5,145 bases of DNA from Xanthobacteraceae bacterium (lineage in GTDB: Bacteria > Pseudomonadota > Alphaproteobacteria > Rhizobiales > Xanthobacteraceae). The stretch spans positions 1 through 5,145 of the forward strand of contig JASHRR010000075.1 in NCBI GenBank assembly GCA_030037185.1, given 5' to 3'. The notes beneath the pieces were generated by a model. The model ran no database searches. It was given only the letters and a program-made list of their open reading frames with translations, and had not been told where the DNA came from. This document shows positions 1-5,145 of this stretch, one piece after another. How positions within the stretch are numbered: position 1 is the first letter of the stretch; each line of letters begins with the position of its first letter. Both the position numbers and the translations under genes were made by a program.

Positions 1-1
1 G

Positions 2-535
2 CCCGATGCCCCGATGGCGCTGGCAGAAGTCTCGGTCGACGTGCCGCCAGCGGCCGCGGCGGAGCCCGAGCTCGTTGAAGTGTGGCGTCCGGGCGGCCGT
101 GGCGAAGAGTGGCGCGGCCAGCGGCGCTCGCCCCAACGGCAACGCGCACGCCTAGCCGGCAATGCAACGGCGGAACGCGCTGTCACGGCGGAGGGCAAAG
201 GCGACCCTGCCGTCGCGGCGGTCACATCTACCGCAAACAAGCTGCATCGTCGTCCTCGTAGTCCGGGGGGCGAATTGGGGGCCTTGCGCGACGAGGCAGG
301 CGAGCGGCGCTCGAAAGATCATCGCGGCGATCATCGTTCTGAACGGCAAGGTGATCGCGCCGAGCGCGCACGCGGCGAGCGACCGCATTTCGTGAAAGCA
401 CGAAATGAGCATAAGGAGCGCCGCGACTACGCCCCGCATCGCGAGCGCGAGAAGCAGGCCGACCCGAACTCGCCGTTTGCCAAGCTCGCGGCCCTCAAGG
501 CCCAGCTCGAAGCGAATGCCAAGGAGCGCCGCTGA
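2..535 (+). CDS. C-terminal tail of a DEAD/DEAH-type (Suv3-like) helicase, 5' partial
   Basis: The open frame enters from the left edge (first full codon at position 2) and stops at 533-535; the ATG at 14 is probably internal. Only the tail after the helicase core is visible, so no Walker or DEAx motifs can be seen. Early residues include the segment EVWRPGG, followed by about 110 residues of low-complexity, Arg/Glu/His-rich and probably disordered sequence, and then a more conserved-looking end, DPNSPFAKLAALKAQLEANA followed by KERR. From memory, this pairing of a WRP-type segment with an SPFAKLAALK-type end is typical of the large ATP-dependent helicases that precede an S4 protein and fdxA in Hyphomicrobiales. 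The basic tail probably contacts RNA (inference). The stop lies 10 nt before the S4 gene, so the two are likely co-transcribed from a promoter outside the window. The family call is fairly likely but rests on the tail and the context alone. Confidence 0.7.
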   Translation, partial: PDAPMALAEVSVDVPPAAAAEPELVEVWRPGGRGEEWRGQRRSPQRQRARLAGNATAERAVTAEGKGDPAVAAVTSTANKLHRRPRSPGGELGALRDEAGERRSKDHRGDHRSERQGDRAERARGERPHFVKARNEHKERRDYAPHREREKQADPNSPFAKLAALKAQLEANAKERR

Positions 536-545
536 GGCGGGTTGC

Positions 546-824
546 ATGGTGTCGGGCGACCGGCAGCGAATCGACCGATGGTTGTGGAACGCCCGCATCG
601 TACGCACCCGCAGTGCGGCCGCGTCGCTGGTCAGTGCAGGGCATGTCCGGGTCAATGGCCTGCGGGTGGCGGCTCCGGGTCGCGATGTCAAATGTGGCGA
701 TGTGGTTACGGTCGCGCTGCACGGCGGCGTTCGGGTTTTGAAGGTCACCGGGATGGCGCTGCGGCGGGGCAATGCCGCAGCAGCGTCGCAGCTTTACGAA
801 GATCCAGGCGATTCCTCGCGATGA
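546..824 (+). CDS. S4 domain RNA-binding protein (Hsp15/HslR-like)
   Basis: This is a 92-residue protein made almost entirely of one S4 RNA-binding fold. The S4 signature runs from about residue 7 to 55: [14 protein letters not shown], then [19 protein letters not shown], then a [11 protein letters not shown] turn that closes the domain. The tail ends in the short YEDPGDSSR motif, close to the ALYED-type end seen in alphaproteobacterial members. Hsp15 in E. coli binds stalled 50S subunits carrying nascent chains; a ribosome or RNA role is inferred here from the family, not shown. The ATG at 546 was chosen because it sits directly before the RQRIDRW start of the domain and has a purine-rich GAGGCGGG (534-541) a few bases upstream. 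The frame is open further upstream (to 405), but that sequence overlaps the helicase tail and looks unlike protein. The protein is slightly short for the family, without the long basic tail of E. coli Hsp15. Confidence 0.88.
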   Translation: MVSGDRQRIDRWLWNARIVRTRSAAASLVSAGHVRVNGLRVAAPGRDVKCGDVVTVALHGGVRVLKVTGMALRRGNAAAASQLYEDPGDSSR

Positions 825-1029
825 TGGCCGCGAGTGGAGCAATTGGCGACAAGAGAAAACAATTGATCTTATCCGCATTGTATCGGTATGGCATGGCGCA
901 GGTTTGGGACGGGTCGCGCAAATTCCCCTCCCCACTCCTGGGATCACGGGCGTCCTGCGCCGGCGTTTCCCAGATGGAGGGGGACGGCACCCGCTGAGCA
1001 ACAGCCGCGTCTTTCGGCCGGAGCCTGTC
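825..1029 (+). promoter_or_regulatory. S4-fdxA intergenic region, possible fdxA promoter
   Basis: These 205 nt hold no gene. Two identical CAATTG palindromes occur at 840-845 and 860-865, exactly 20 bp apart, in an A-rich patch that contrasts with the GC-rich surroundings. The second overlaps a -35-like TTGATC (863-868). The best -10 candidates downstream (TATCGG 881-886, TATGGC 887-892) are poor or badly spaced, so a promoter is plausible but not demonstrated. No intrinsic terminator separates the S4 gene from fdxA, so read-through is also possible. Confidence 0.25.
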
Positions 1030-1365
1030 ATGACCTATGTGGTCGTCGAAAACTGCATCAAGTGCAAGTACATGGACTGCGTCGAGGTTTGCCCCGTCGA
1101 CTGTTTCTACGAAGGCGCCAACATGCTCGTCATTCATCCGGACGAATGCATTGATTGTGGTGTGTGCGAGCCTGAATGTCCGGCCGAGGCCATCAAGCCG
1201 GACACCGAGCCCGGGCTTGAGAAATGGCTGGAGGTGAATGCCGAGTATTCAAGGTCCTGGCCCAATATCACGGTCAAGCGTGAAGGGCCGGCGGACGGCA
1301 AGGAATGGGATGGCGTCAATGGCAAGCTGAAGTACTTTGACCCGGAGCCGGGTACCGGGGACTAG
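1030..1365 (+). CDS. fdxA: 7Fe ferredoxin FdxA ([3Fe-4S][4Fe-4S])
   Basis: This 111-residue cytoplasmic electron carrier closely matches Azotobacter vinelandii ferredoxin I in length and layout. The cysteines are at C9, C12, C17, C21, C25, C40, C43, C46 and C50, each one residue on from the Azotobacter positions. By that alignment C9, C17 and C50 hold the 3Fe cluster; C21, C40, C43 and C46 hold the 4Fe cluster; C12 (replacing a fourth ligand arrangement) and C25 match the two non-ligand cysteines of the Azotobacter protein. The motif [20 protein letters not shown] is nearly canonical, and the C-terminal cap includes WPNIT and [12 protein letters not shown] as in the family. The ATG at 1030 is set by the [12 protein letters not shown] start and a GGAG at 1020-1023. 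The frame is open upstream to 772, but that part is not ferredoxin. The redox partner is not visible here. Neighbours are a likely operon upstream and carD downstream. Confidence 0.97.
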   Translation: MTYVVVENCIKCKYMDCVEVCPVDCFYEGANMLVIHPDECIDCGVCEPECPAEAIKPDTEPGLEKWLEVNAEYSRSWPNITVKREGPADGKEWDGVNGKLKYFDPEPGTGD

Positions 1366-1402
1366 TCGTGTGCGGTATTTTGCATCACGTCCTAGGAAGA
1401 TT

Positions 1403-1422
1403 AACGCATTTTGGCGTTTTAT
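1403..1422 (+). terminator. weak hairpin plus T-run after fdxA
   Basis: AACGC (1403-1407) pairs with GCGTT (1414-1418) around a 6-nt loop, followed by TTATT. It lies 38 nt after the fdxA stop. The 5-bp stem is short for an intrinsic terminator, so it may only be partial or accidental; the stronger hairpin at 1523-1548 could do the main termination. Confidence 0.3.
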
Positions 1423-1460
1423 TGGGATCCGAGCAGCTCAATCGACACTTTTACGCCCTG

Positions 1461-1496
1461 CAAAGCTTTGATTTCTGCCGATAACGTGATATATAC
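1461..1496 (+). promoter_or_regulatory. possible promoter overlapping a 10-bp palindrome
   Basis: CAAAGCTTTG (1461-1470) is a perfect palindrome whose end overlaps a -35-like TTGATT (1468-1473). A -10-like TATATA (1490-1495) follows after a 16-bp spacer in an AT-rich patch (GTGATATATACACC). A transcript from here would start near 1502 and meet the terminator hairpin about 20 nt later. The pair is promoter-like but not strong. Confidence 0.3.
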
Positions 1497-1516
1497 ACCT
1501 GAACGAATAAAAATAT

Positions 1517-1554
1517 GCTTCGACGCTCCCTTCGGGAGCGTATTTTTTCGAAGC
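1517..1554 (+). terminator. strong intrinsic terminator nested in a second inverted repeat
   Basis: ACGCTCCC (1523-1530) and GGGAGCGT (1534-1541) form a perfect stem with a TTC loop, followed at once by ATTTTTT (1542-1548): a textbook rho-independent terminator. An outer pair, GCTTCGA (1517-1523) and TCGAAGC (1548-1554), brackets the hairpin and T-run, so the RNA could form a longer arm with the U-tract bulged out. It may end the fdxA transcript, attenuate transcription entering carD, or both. Confidence 0.8.
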
Positions 1555-1566
1555 TTCCCCGGGGAA
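1555..1566. promoter_or_regulatory. 12-bp palindrome TTCCCCGGGGAA
   Basis: This is a perfect 12-bp palindrome directly after the terminator structure. A -10-like TGTAAT follows at 1583-1588, so the palindrome lies where a -35 region or operator of a carD promoter would be, but no good -35 hexamer is present. It could be a protein-binding site or simply a GC-rich coincidence. Confidence 0.3.
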
Positions 1567-1770
1567 CCGTCAAACAGGGGCGTGTAATCCACGCAATCGG
1601 CAGTGGCAGGCAAGACGCGTCATAGTTCCAAGACGAAGAAGACCCTCAAGCCCTCCTCGGCGAGCCGGCGCAGGGCAACGCAAGCTTCTCGGGGCGCGGG
1701 CCGCCGGGGAGCATCTGCGGCCAAATCTGCCGGTCATGACAGGCCAAAGGGTCAAGGAGTTAACCAGGGA

Positions 1771-2340
1771 ATGACCTCTAAAAAGGCGACCCAGCGACAG
1801 GGGTTCAAGACCAACGAGTTCATCGTTTATCCGGCGCACGGCGTCGGACAGATTGTGGCCATTGAAGAGCAAGAAGTGGCAGGGTGCAAGCTGGAGTTGT
1901 TCGTTATCAACTTCGTGAAGGATAAGATGACGCTGCGGGTTCCTACCGCGAAAATCGCCGCGGTGGGCATGCGCAAGCTTGCGGAGCCGCCAATTGTGAA
2001 ACGCGCTCTGGACACGTTGAAGGGGCGCGCTCGGATCAAGCGCACAATGTGGTCGCGTCGCGCGCAGGAATATGAGGCAAAAATCAATTCCGGCAATATC
2101 GTATCGATTTCTGAGGTGGTTCGCGACCTGTTCCGGTCCGATACGCAGCCTGAGCAGTCGTATAGCGAGCGCCAGCTTTATGAGGCGGCGCTTGACCGGC
2201 TGGCGCGCGAGATTTCGGCGGTGCAGCGGGTGACCGAAACGGAGGCCATCAAGGAAATCGAAGCCGCCCTCGCCAAGGGGCCGCGCCGCGGCAAGACCCC
2301 GGAGGGTGACGATGCCGTGATCGAGGACGAGGCGGCCTGA
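1771..2340 (+). CDS. carD: CarD/CdnL family RNA polymerase-binding transcription regulator
   Basis: This 189-residue protein carries an N-terminal RNA-polymerase-interacting Tudor-like domain at about residues 12-70 (FKTNEFIVYPAHGVGQI, then LELFVINF, DKMTLRVPTAK). A helical DNA-binding domain follows at about 72-165, with the conserved tryptophan W94 in KRTMWSRRAQEYEAKINSG; the equivalent residue in characterised CarD proteins wedges into the minor groove at the upstream edge of the -10 element. The C-terminus is acidic (GDDAVIEDEAA). The family binds the polymerase beta subunit and stabilises open complexes at rRNA and other housekeeping promoters. The ATG at 1771 has AAGGAG at 1754-1759 and AGGGA directly before it. 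The frame stays open upstream to a GTG at 1603, adding 56 very basic residues if used (see findings). Transcription probably starts in the structured 1460-1600 region and ends at the hairpin 2372-2395. Confidence 0.95.
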   Translation: MTSKKATQRQGFKTNEFIVYPAHGVGQIVAIEEQEVAGCKLELFVINFVKDKMTLRVPTAKIAAVGMRKLAEPPIVKRALDTLKGRARIKRTMWSRRAQEYEAKINSGNIVSISEVVRDLFRSDTQPEQSYSERQLYEAALDRLAREISAVQRVTETEAIKEIEAALAKGPRRGKTPEGDDAVIEDEAA

Positions 2341-2371
2341 AGCCCGACCGCAAATTCTGTCCCCCGTTTTG

Positions 2372-2395
2372 AAAAGGCCCCATCAGGGGCCTTTT
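2372..2395. terminator. intrinsic terminator between convergent genes
   Basis: AAAAGGCCCC (2372-2381) and GGGGCCTTTT (2386-2395) make a perfect 10-bp stem with an ATCA loop, 31 nt after the carD stop. The A-run on one side and T-run on the other let it work in both directions. It lies 128 nt past the end of the minus-strand protease gene, so it could also end that transcript. Confidence 0.85.
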
Positions 2396-2523
2396 CCACG
2401 TCTGCCGCACGGTCGCCAGCCGTGCCGAGGGCGTCTCAAATTGCTGCCGGCGCCGAACGGTCCGCAGCGCGATCACCTGACGCCCCGAAGGGGAGAGGCG
2501 AAAACCTTCCGCTTCAGTCGGGG

Positions 2524-3978
2524 TTACTCAACGATGATCTTAACGAGATCGCCGCTTTTCACTTCGTCATCGGGCTCGAGCCCGTTCAAGACTCGAAATC
2601 GCTCAACCGGATGATCGAGAGGGAGCGCCATCCGGGTGGAAAGCGATTCCGCCGTGTCGCCGGGCTGCACTTTCACAATCTTCAGGCGCAACGGCTTGGT
2701 TGATCTTTCTTGCGGCAACAGGCGGCGGAAGGTCTGGATCGACTCTCGAAACGCGCGGTCATTCTCAGGCGTGCGGTTCTTGGCGGCGAAGATGAAGCGG
2801 TAGACCTCGCCGCCGAACCGGACAACATAGAGCCGGAACGCCCACTGGTTGCCGATCGCGGTTGCTGTCGCGGCCGGGACGCCGTTGACGGAGAGTTCCT
2901 CCACCGAGCCGTTCTCGATGTTCTCAATCCAGCCCGAGTTGAGATACTCGATCAGCGACTGTTCGGGCGGGACTTTGACGACGTCTAGGCGCAACGCCTG
3001 ATCGCCGCCCTCCTTCGCGCCGAGCACTGCCTGGGGGGTATTGTCGAGCACGAAGTTTTCGGGCGCCATGAAGCTGAAGCCGAGCTTGGGATGGAGGAAA
3101 TGCCGGCCGCGTACGAAACCGTCGGCCGGGTCCTCGCCGTAAGTCATGCCGTCGATGCTCGCCAGGTAGGCTGCCTTGTCGCGCTGCGCTCGACCGCCGG
3201 AGAACTGGTGGGCGCTGTCCTCAGCATTCTTGACCCGTTCCGGCGTCGCCGGGTGGGAGGACAGGAACTCGAGTGAGCGGGCTTCGGCGGCGTGGCCGAT
3301 CGCCCGCAACTCTGCGTTGCGGCCCATGGCCGTGAGCAGTCGGGAGGCGCCCAGGGGGTCGAAGCCGGCGCGCGCCGCAATGCCCACGCCGATGGCGTCG
3401 GCTTCCAATTCCTGCGAACGGGAAAAGCTCGCCAGCGCGATTTTCGAGCGCGCAAGCGCCATCGCGCCCACCTGGGGATCGCCCAACAGATCATTGGCGC
3501 TGCTGATTAGCTCAGTCTTGCGTGCCTGCTCTTCCCGAGTGGCTGCATGGCGCGCGATGACGTGGGCCATTTCATGTGCCATCACCGACGCGAACTCGGC
3601 GCTGTCGTTGGCAAGGCCGAGCAGTCCTCTGGTGACATAAAGTTGCCCGTTCGGGAGGGCGAAGGCATTGACGGCAGGCGAGTTTAGGATGGTGACCTTA
3701 TAGGAGAGGTCGGGCCTCTCCGAGGCCGCAACCAGCCGGCCAACGATAGTGGTGAGCTTGGCGTGCAGCCTGGGGTCCTCGTAGGCGCCGCCGTAAGCTG
3801 AAAGAACGCGCTGATGCTCTCGAACGCTGGGAGAACTCGCTTCGGCGTTTTTGGGCAGGTCGGGCAGCAGAATCTGGCGCCCTGTCGGACTTGTAGAACA
3901 TGCCGCGACGGCAAGCGCGATTGCGGCCGCGGCGGTGCATCCTGCCGCCCGCCTCCACCGCTTGTGATCGCTTGCCAT
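2524..3978 (-). CDS. M48 family zinc metalloprotease lipoprotein with LysM-like C-terminus
   Basis: This is a 484-residue BepA/LoiP-type peptidase. The N-terminus (MASDHKRWRRAAGC, then an alanine-rich hydrophobic stretch) ends in a lipobox VAAC with lipidated C27; Ser at +2 suggests sorting to the outer membrane, facing the periplasm. The zinc site is HEMAH at 135-139 (bases 3562-3576), with E190 and D194 in the ExxxD motif (ELEAD) as third ligand and partner. SHPATPER near 241-248 matches the family's SHP loop, whose histidine can cap the active site. All catalytic residues are present. Residues about 285-425 form an extra domain without a clear name. Residues about 431-484 look like a divergent LysM (VKVQPGDTAESL, then ERFRVLNGL, then VKSGDLVKIIV), so peptidoglycan binding is likely. 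The likely role is degrading or refolding damaged envelope proteins. The ATG at 3978 is preferred; a TTG two codons upstream has a better-spaced GAGGTG. The stop of the upstream frame lies 2 nt before the ATG, suggesting translational coupling. Confidence 0.93.
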   Translation of the reverse strand: MASDHKRWRRAAGCTAAAAIALAVAACSTSPTGRQILLPDLPKNAEASSPSVREHQRVLSAYGGAYEDPRLHAKLTTIVGRLVAASERPDLSYKVTILNSPAVNAFALPNGQLYVTRGLLGLANDSAEFASVMAHEMAHVIARHAATREEQARKTELISSANDLLGDPQVGAMALARSKIALASFSRSQELEADAIGVGIAARAGFDPLGASRLLTAMGRNAELRAIGHAAEARSLEFLSSHPATPERVKNAEDSAHQFSGGRAQRDKAAYLASIDGMTYGEDPADGFVRGRHFLHPKLGFSFMAPENFVLDNTPQAVLGAKEGGDQALRLDVVKVPPEQSLIEYLNSGWIENIENGSVEELSVNGVPAATATAIGNQWAFRLYVVRFGGEVYRFIFAAKNRTPENDRAFRESIQTFRRLLPQERSTKPLRLKIVKVQPGDTAESLSTRMALPLDHPVERFRVLNGLEPDDEVKSGDLVKIIVE

Positions 3979-3980
3979 CC

Positions 3981-4370
3981 TCAAGGCGACACCTCGCCGC
4001 GAACCATTGCGAATCGTTCTTGTTCCGCAGGAACGTCCGTCCAGCCGCCCGGTTGGTTTACCACGTGACAAGGGGCGCCCCAAAGGGCAAACCCGGCATT
4101 TCTCGCATCCCGTTCGGCGTTGCGTAAGTAGATACGATGGCCAGTCGCCGCCAATTCGTGTCGCGCCGGGGTCGGTAGCACTTGCGGCGCGGCCTTGGCG
4201 GCGAGCGGTGACCCTACGCCCTCATCACGCGGTTCGATCGCGGCCAGGCGAACTCCCCGGCCGTCGGCAGGGAGGAACGATCTTCCGTCGATGACGCTCG
4301 CAACTTCGCCCGAGGCCCCGTGTGCGACGGCCAGGGGAATTGTTGAAAGCACGGAGCGTTCGAGGTCCAT
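3981..4370 (-). pseudogene. truncated staphylococcal-nuclease-like gene (probable remnant)
   Basis: From the ATG at 4370 the frame gives 129 residues. GEVASVIDGRSFLPADGRGV followed by RLAAIEP matches the first strands of SNase/thermonuclease domains (VxDGxTxxLxDGxxVRLxGIxxP), including the arginine equivalent to Arg35 of the S. aureus enzyme. A later part, AERDARNAGFALWGAP then AEQERFAMVRGEV, matches the helix and linker that end the domain in rhizobial members. The central segment, which carries the DRYGR-type strand with the second catalytic arginine, is missing: the chain jumps from AAKAAPQVL to the final helices. The usual C-terminal OB-like extension after (V)EGKV is also absent, the frame stopping at GEVSP. 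Ribosome-binding sequence before 4370 is poor and the frame is open further upstream (to 4613) without recognisable protein. The product is probably not a nuclease. A natural short derivative kept for coupling to the protease gene is the alternative. Confidence 0.55.
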
Positions 4371-4388
4371 CCATCCGATCTTCGTGTG

Positions 4389-4405
4389 ACGTGTTTCACG
4401 TAACA
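4389..4405. repeat. ACGTG-TTT-CACGT inverted repeat, parS-like half
   Basis: ACGTG (4389-4393) and CACGT (4397-4401) are perfect inverted arms around TTT. Read from 4392, TGTTTCACGT equals the first ten bases of the consensus parS site TGTTTCACGTGAAACA, followed by AACA in place of GAAACA, as if two bases were lost. Ungapped, 12 of 16 positions match. It lies about 20 nt upstream of the nuclease remnant start, where an operator would also be expected. Confidence 0.35.
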
Positions 4406-5024
4406 GGGTGGCGGATACCAAGGTGACGGTCGTTCGCGGCGACGATATCCGCCCCCGCCGGTTTGGTCGCTCCGTGGCGACGCTTGCTCTTTGCCGTGAG
4501 GTAACCGTTCGCAGAAACGACCTCTTCGTCGCAGTGCAGATATTGATTTCCCCCGCATTCCGACAGAATAAGGCCATAAGATCATGGCAAAATTGGGTCA
4601 CATAATGCGGCAATGCTCTTCAGGTCGCGTCGTGCACTGCAACAAGCGTTGCCCGCAGCGGAACTCAAAAGCAGCAATAGGAAAAGCTGCGCTGGCGCAT
4701 CCCGTGAATATTTTCGAACTGAAATTAGTCAATGGACGCAAGTATCGGATCGCAACGAGCGCCGGACGCGCGCCGACAACGTGAGGGCCTTGTAGCCGAT
4801 TCCACCGGCATGGCACCGCCCGGGCTCAGTCCCGGCCCATCGGCAGTTTCCTGTTCGCTTGTTGGCCCGAGGTTGGCACATTTTTGTCGTAATCCGAAAT
4901 CGCCTCATTCGAAGTTTCACCACAATGGCGCGCGCGGCCGGCGACGAAATCTTTACCGATAGTCGCACCGCGTCATGGCGATAAATCGAATCCCCGTGTG
5001 CGCATCGCCGGCCTGCGCGCGCCC

Positions 5025-5054
5025 GGCCAAAGCGTCACTTCGACGCTTCAGGCC
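5025..5054. repeat. hairpin upstream of the tRNA gene
   Basis: AAGCGTC (5030-5036) and GACGCTT (5042-5048) form a perfect 7-bp stem with an ACTTC loop. It is extended past a small internal loop by GGCC (5025-5028) pairing with GGCC (5051-5054). The sequence after it (CCTTTCAAAA) is not a convincing terminator tail, so its role (terminator for transcription entering from the left, or protein site) is open. Confidence 0.45.
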
Positions 5055-5063
5055 CTTTCAAAA

Positions 5064-5091
5064 TGCAGGATCTTAAAATAGACATTCTGCA
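5064..5091 (+). promoter_or_regulatory. possible tRNA promoter -10 within an inverted repeat
   Basis: TAAAAT (5074-5079) matches five of six -10 bases and ends 16 nt before the tRNA, fitting a short leader. No good -35 lies at 16-18 bp; TTTCAA (5056-5061) is too close. TGCAG (5064-5068) and CTGCA (5087-5091) flank the -10 as an inverted repeat. Confidence 0.3.
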
Positions 5092-5095
5092 CACC

Positions 5096-5145
5096 GGTCC
5101 CGTAGCTCAGCCGGATAGAGCAGCGGTTTCCTAAACCGAAGGTCA
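5096..5145 (+). tRNA. tRNA-Arg(CCU), 3' end beyond the window
   Basis: The first 50 nt of a tRNA are present: acceptor strand GGTCCCG (5096-5102), T8-A9, D-stem GCTC (5105-5108) pairing with GAGC (5118-5121), a D-loop with the conserved GG, and the anticodon arm GCGGT-TTCCTAA-ACCGA. The anticodon CCT (5130-5132) reads AGG, a rare arginine codon. The top anticodon-stem pair (27-43) would be a G-A mismatch. The T arm and 3' acceptor strand lie past the window edge, so the acceptor pairing cannot be checked. Confidence 0.9.

Larger units (their letters stand above)
4371..5095. other. 725-nt region with no convincing gene
   Basis: Several overlapping frames of 60-80 codons exist on both strands, but none resembles a protein I know and none has a good ribosome-binding site. 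The composition is less GC-rich than the flanking genes in the 4500-4760 part. The region probably holds the promoter of the minus-strand nuclease remnant/protease unit and of the tRNA gene. Visible structures are a parS-like inverted repeat (4389-4405), a hairpin (5025-5054) and an inverted repeat around a -10-like sequence (5064-5091). Confidence 0.5.

Noticed and set aside
152..772. 206-codon minus-strand frame across the helicase tail and S4 gene
   Set aside because: It is antisense to two supported genes in GC-rich DNA, with arginine-rich, low-quality sequence and no recognisable domain.
1419..1613. 64-codon minus-strand frame in the fdxA-carD gap
   Set aside because: It runs through the terminator hairpin and both palindromes, has no recognisable domain, and is better explained by those structures.
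4022..4034. GTTCC-GCA-GGAAC inverted repeat just upstream of the protease
   Set aside because: It falls within codons for the conserved AEQERF-type linker of the nuclease-like frame, so coding constraint or chance explains it.
4061..4070. CACGTG core inside the nuclease remnant as a second parS site
   Set aside because: Flanks match parS at only four of ten positions; the core alone is common.
4408..4605. 65-codon + strand frame upstream of the nuclease remnant
   Set aside because: No similarity I recognise and it overlaps the probable upstream regulatory region of the minus-strand unit.
4584..4795. Two overlapping + strand frames of 66 and 60 codons
   Set aside because: They overlap in different frames and neither resembles a known protein; no reason to prefer either.
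4729..4968. Overlapping frames of 79 (minus) and 76 (plus) codons
   Set aside because: Mirror-image frames in the same GC-rich DNA with no domain, membrane segment or clear ribosome-binding site.
1..5145. CRISPR arrays, insertion sequences, toxin-antitoxin or defence genes
   Set aside because: No regularly spaced repeats, transposase motifs, terminal repeats or recognisable defence domains were seen on either strand.

Overview
The window looks like ordinary chromosome of an alphaproteobacterium, most likely of the order Hyphomicrobiales (Rhizobiales). It is GC-rich. The gene order on the + strand, helicase C-terminus, S4 RNA-binding protein, 7Fe ferredoxin (fdxA), CarD/CdnL, is one I recall from that group, and the CarD and ferredoxin sequences read like rhizobial versions. 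The assignment rests on recalled family sequences, not on a search.

Layout: positions 2-535 hold the arginine/glutamate-rich C-terminal tail of a helicase that begins outside the window. A small S4-domain protein (546-824) follows 10 nt later. After a 205-nt gap comes fdxA (1030-1365). The 1366-1770 interval is rich in structure: a weak hairpin after fdxA, a 10-bp palindrome beside a promoter-like pair of hexamers, a strong intrinsic terminator nested inside a second inverted repeat, and a 12-bp palindrome. It ends in a 56-codon, very basic open frame leading without a stop into carD (ATG 1771-2340). A strong terminator with a 10-bp stem (2372-2395) lies between carD and the convergent minus-strand gene.

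On the minus strand, 2524-3978 encodes an outer-membrane-type M48 lipoprotein metalloprotease with a LysM-like C-terminal tail. Immediately upstream, with its stop codon 2 nt from the protease start, is a short frame (3981-4370) that keeps the beginning and part of the C-terminal half of a staphylococcal-nuclease-like protein but lacks the catalytic middle and the usual extra C-terminal domain. I call it a degenerate gene. From 4371 to 5095 I find no convincing gene. This stretch holds a parS-like inverted repeat, a hairpin and weak promoter elements. The window ends inside a tRNA-Arg(CCU) gene on the + strand (5096 onward).

The genes fall into two unrelated functional groups: RNA metabolism and global transcription (helicase, S4 protein, CarD) with an electron carrier among them, and envelope proteostasis (M48 lipoprotein). 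I see no defence system, mobile element, CRISPR array or clearly new multi-gene system. The most unusual points are the basic N-terminal extension option and leader structure of carD, and the truncated nuclease gene coupled to the protease.
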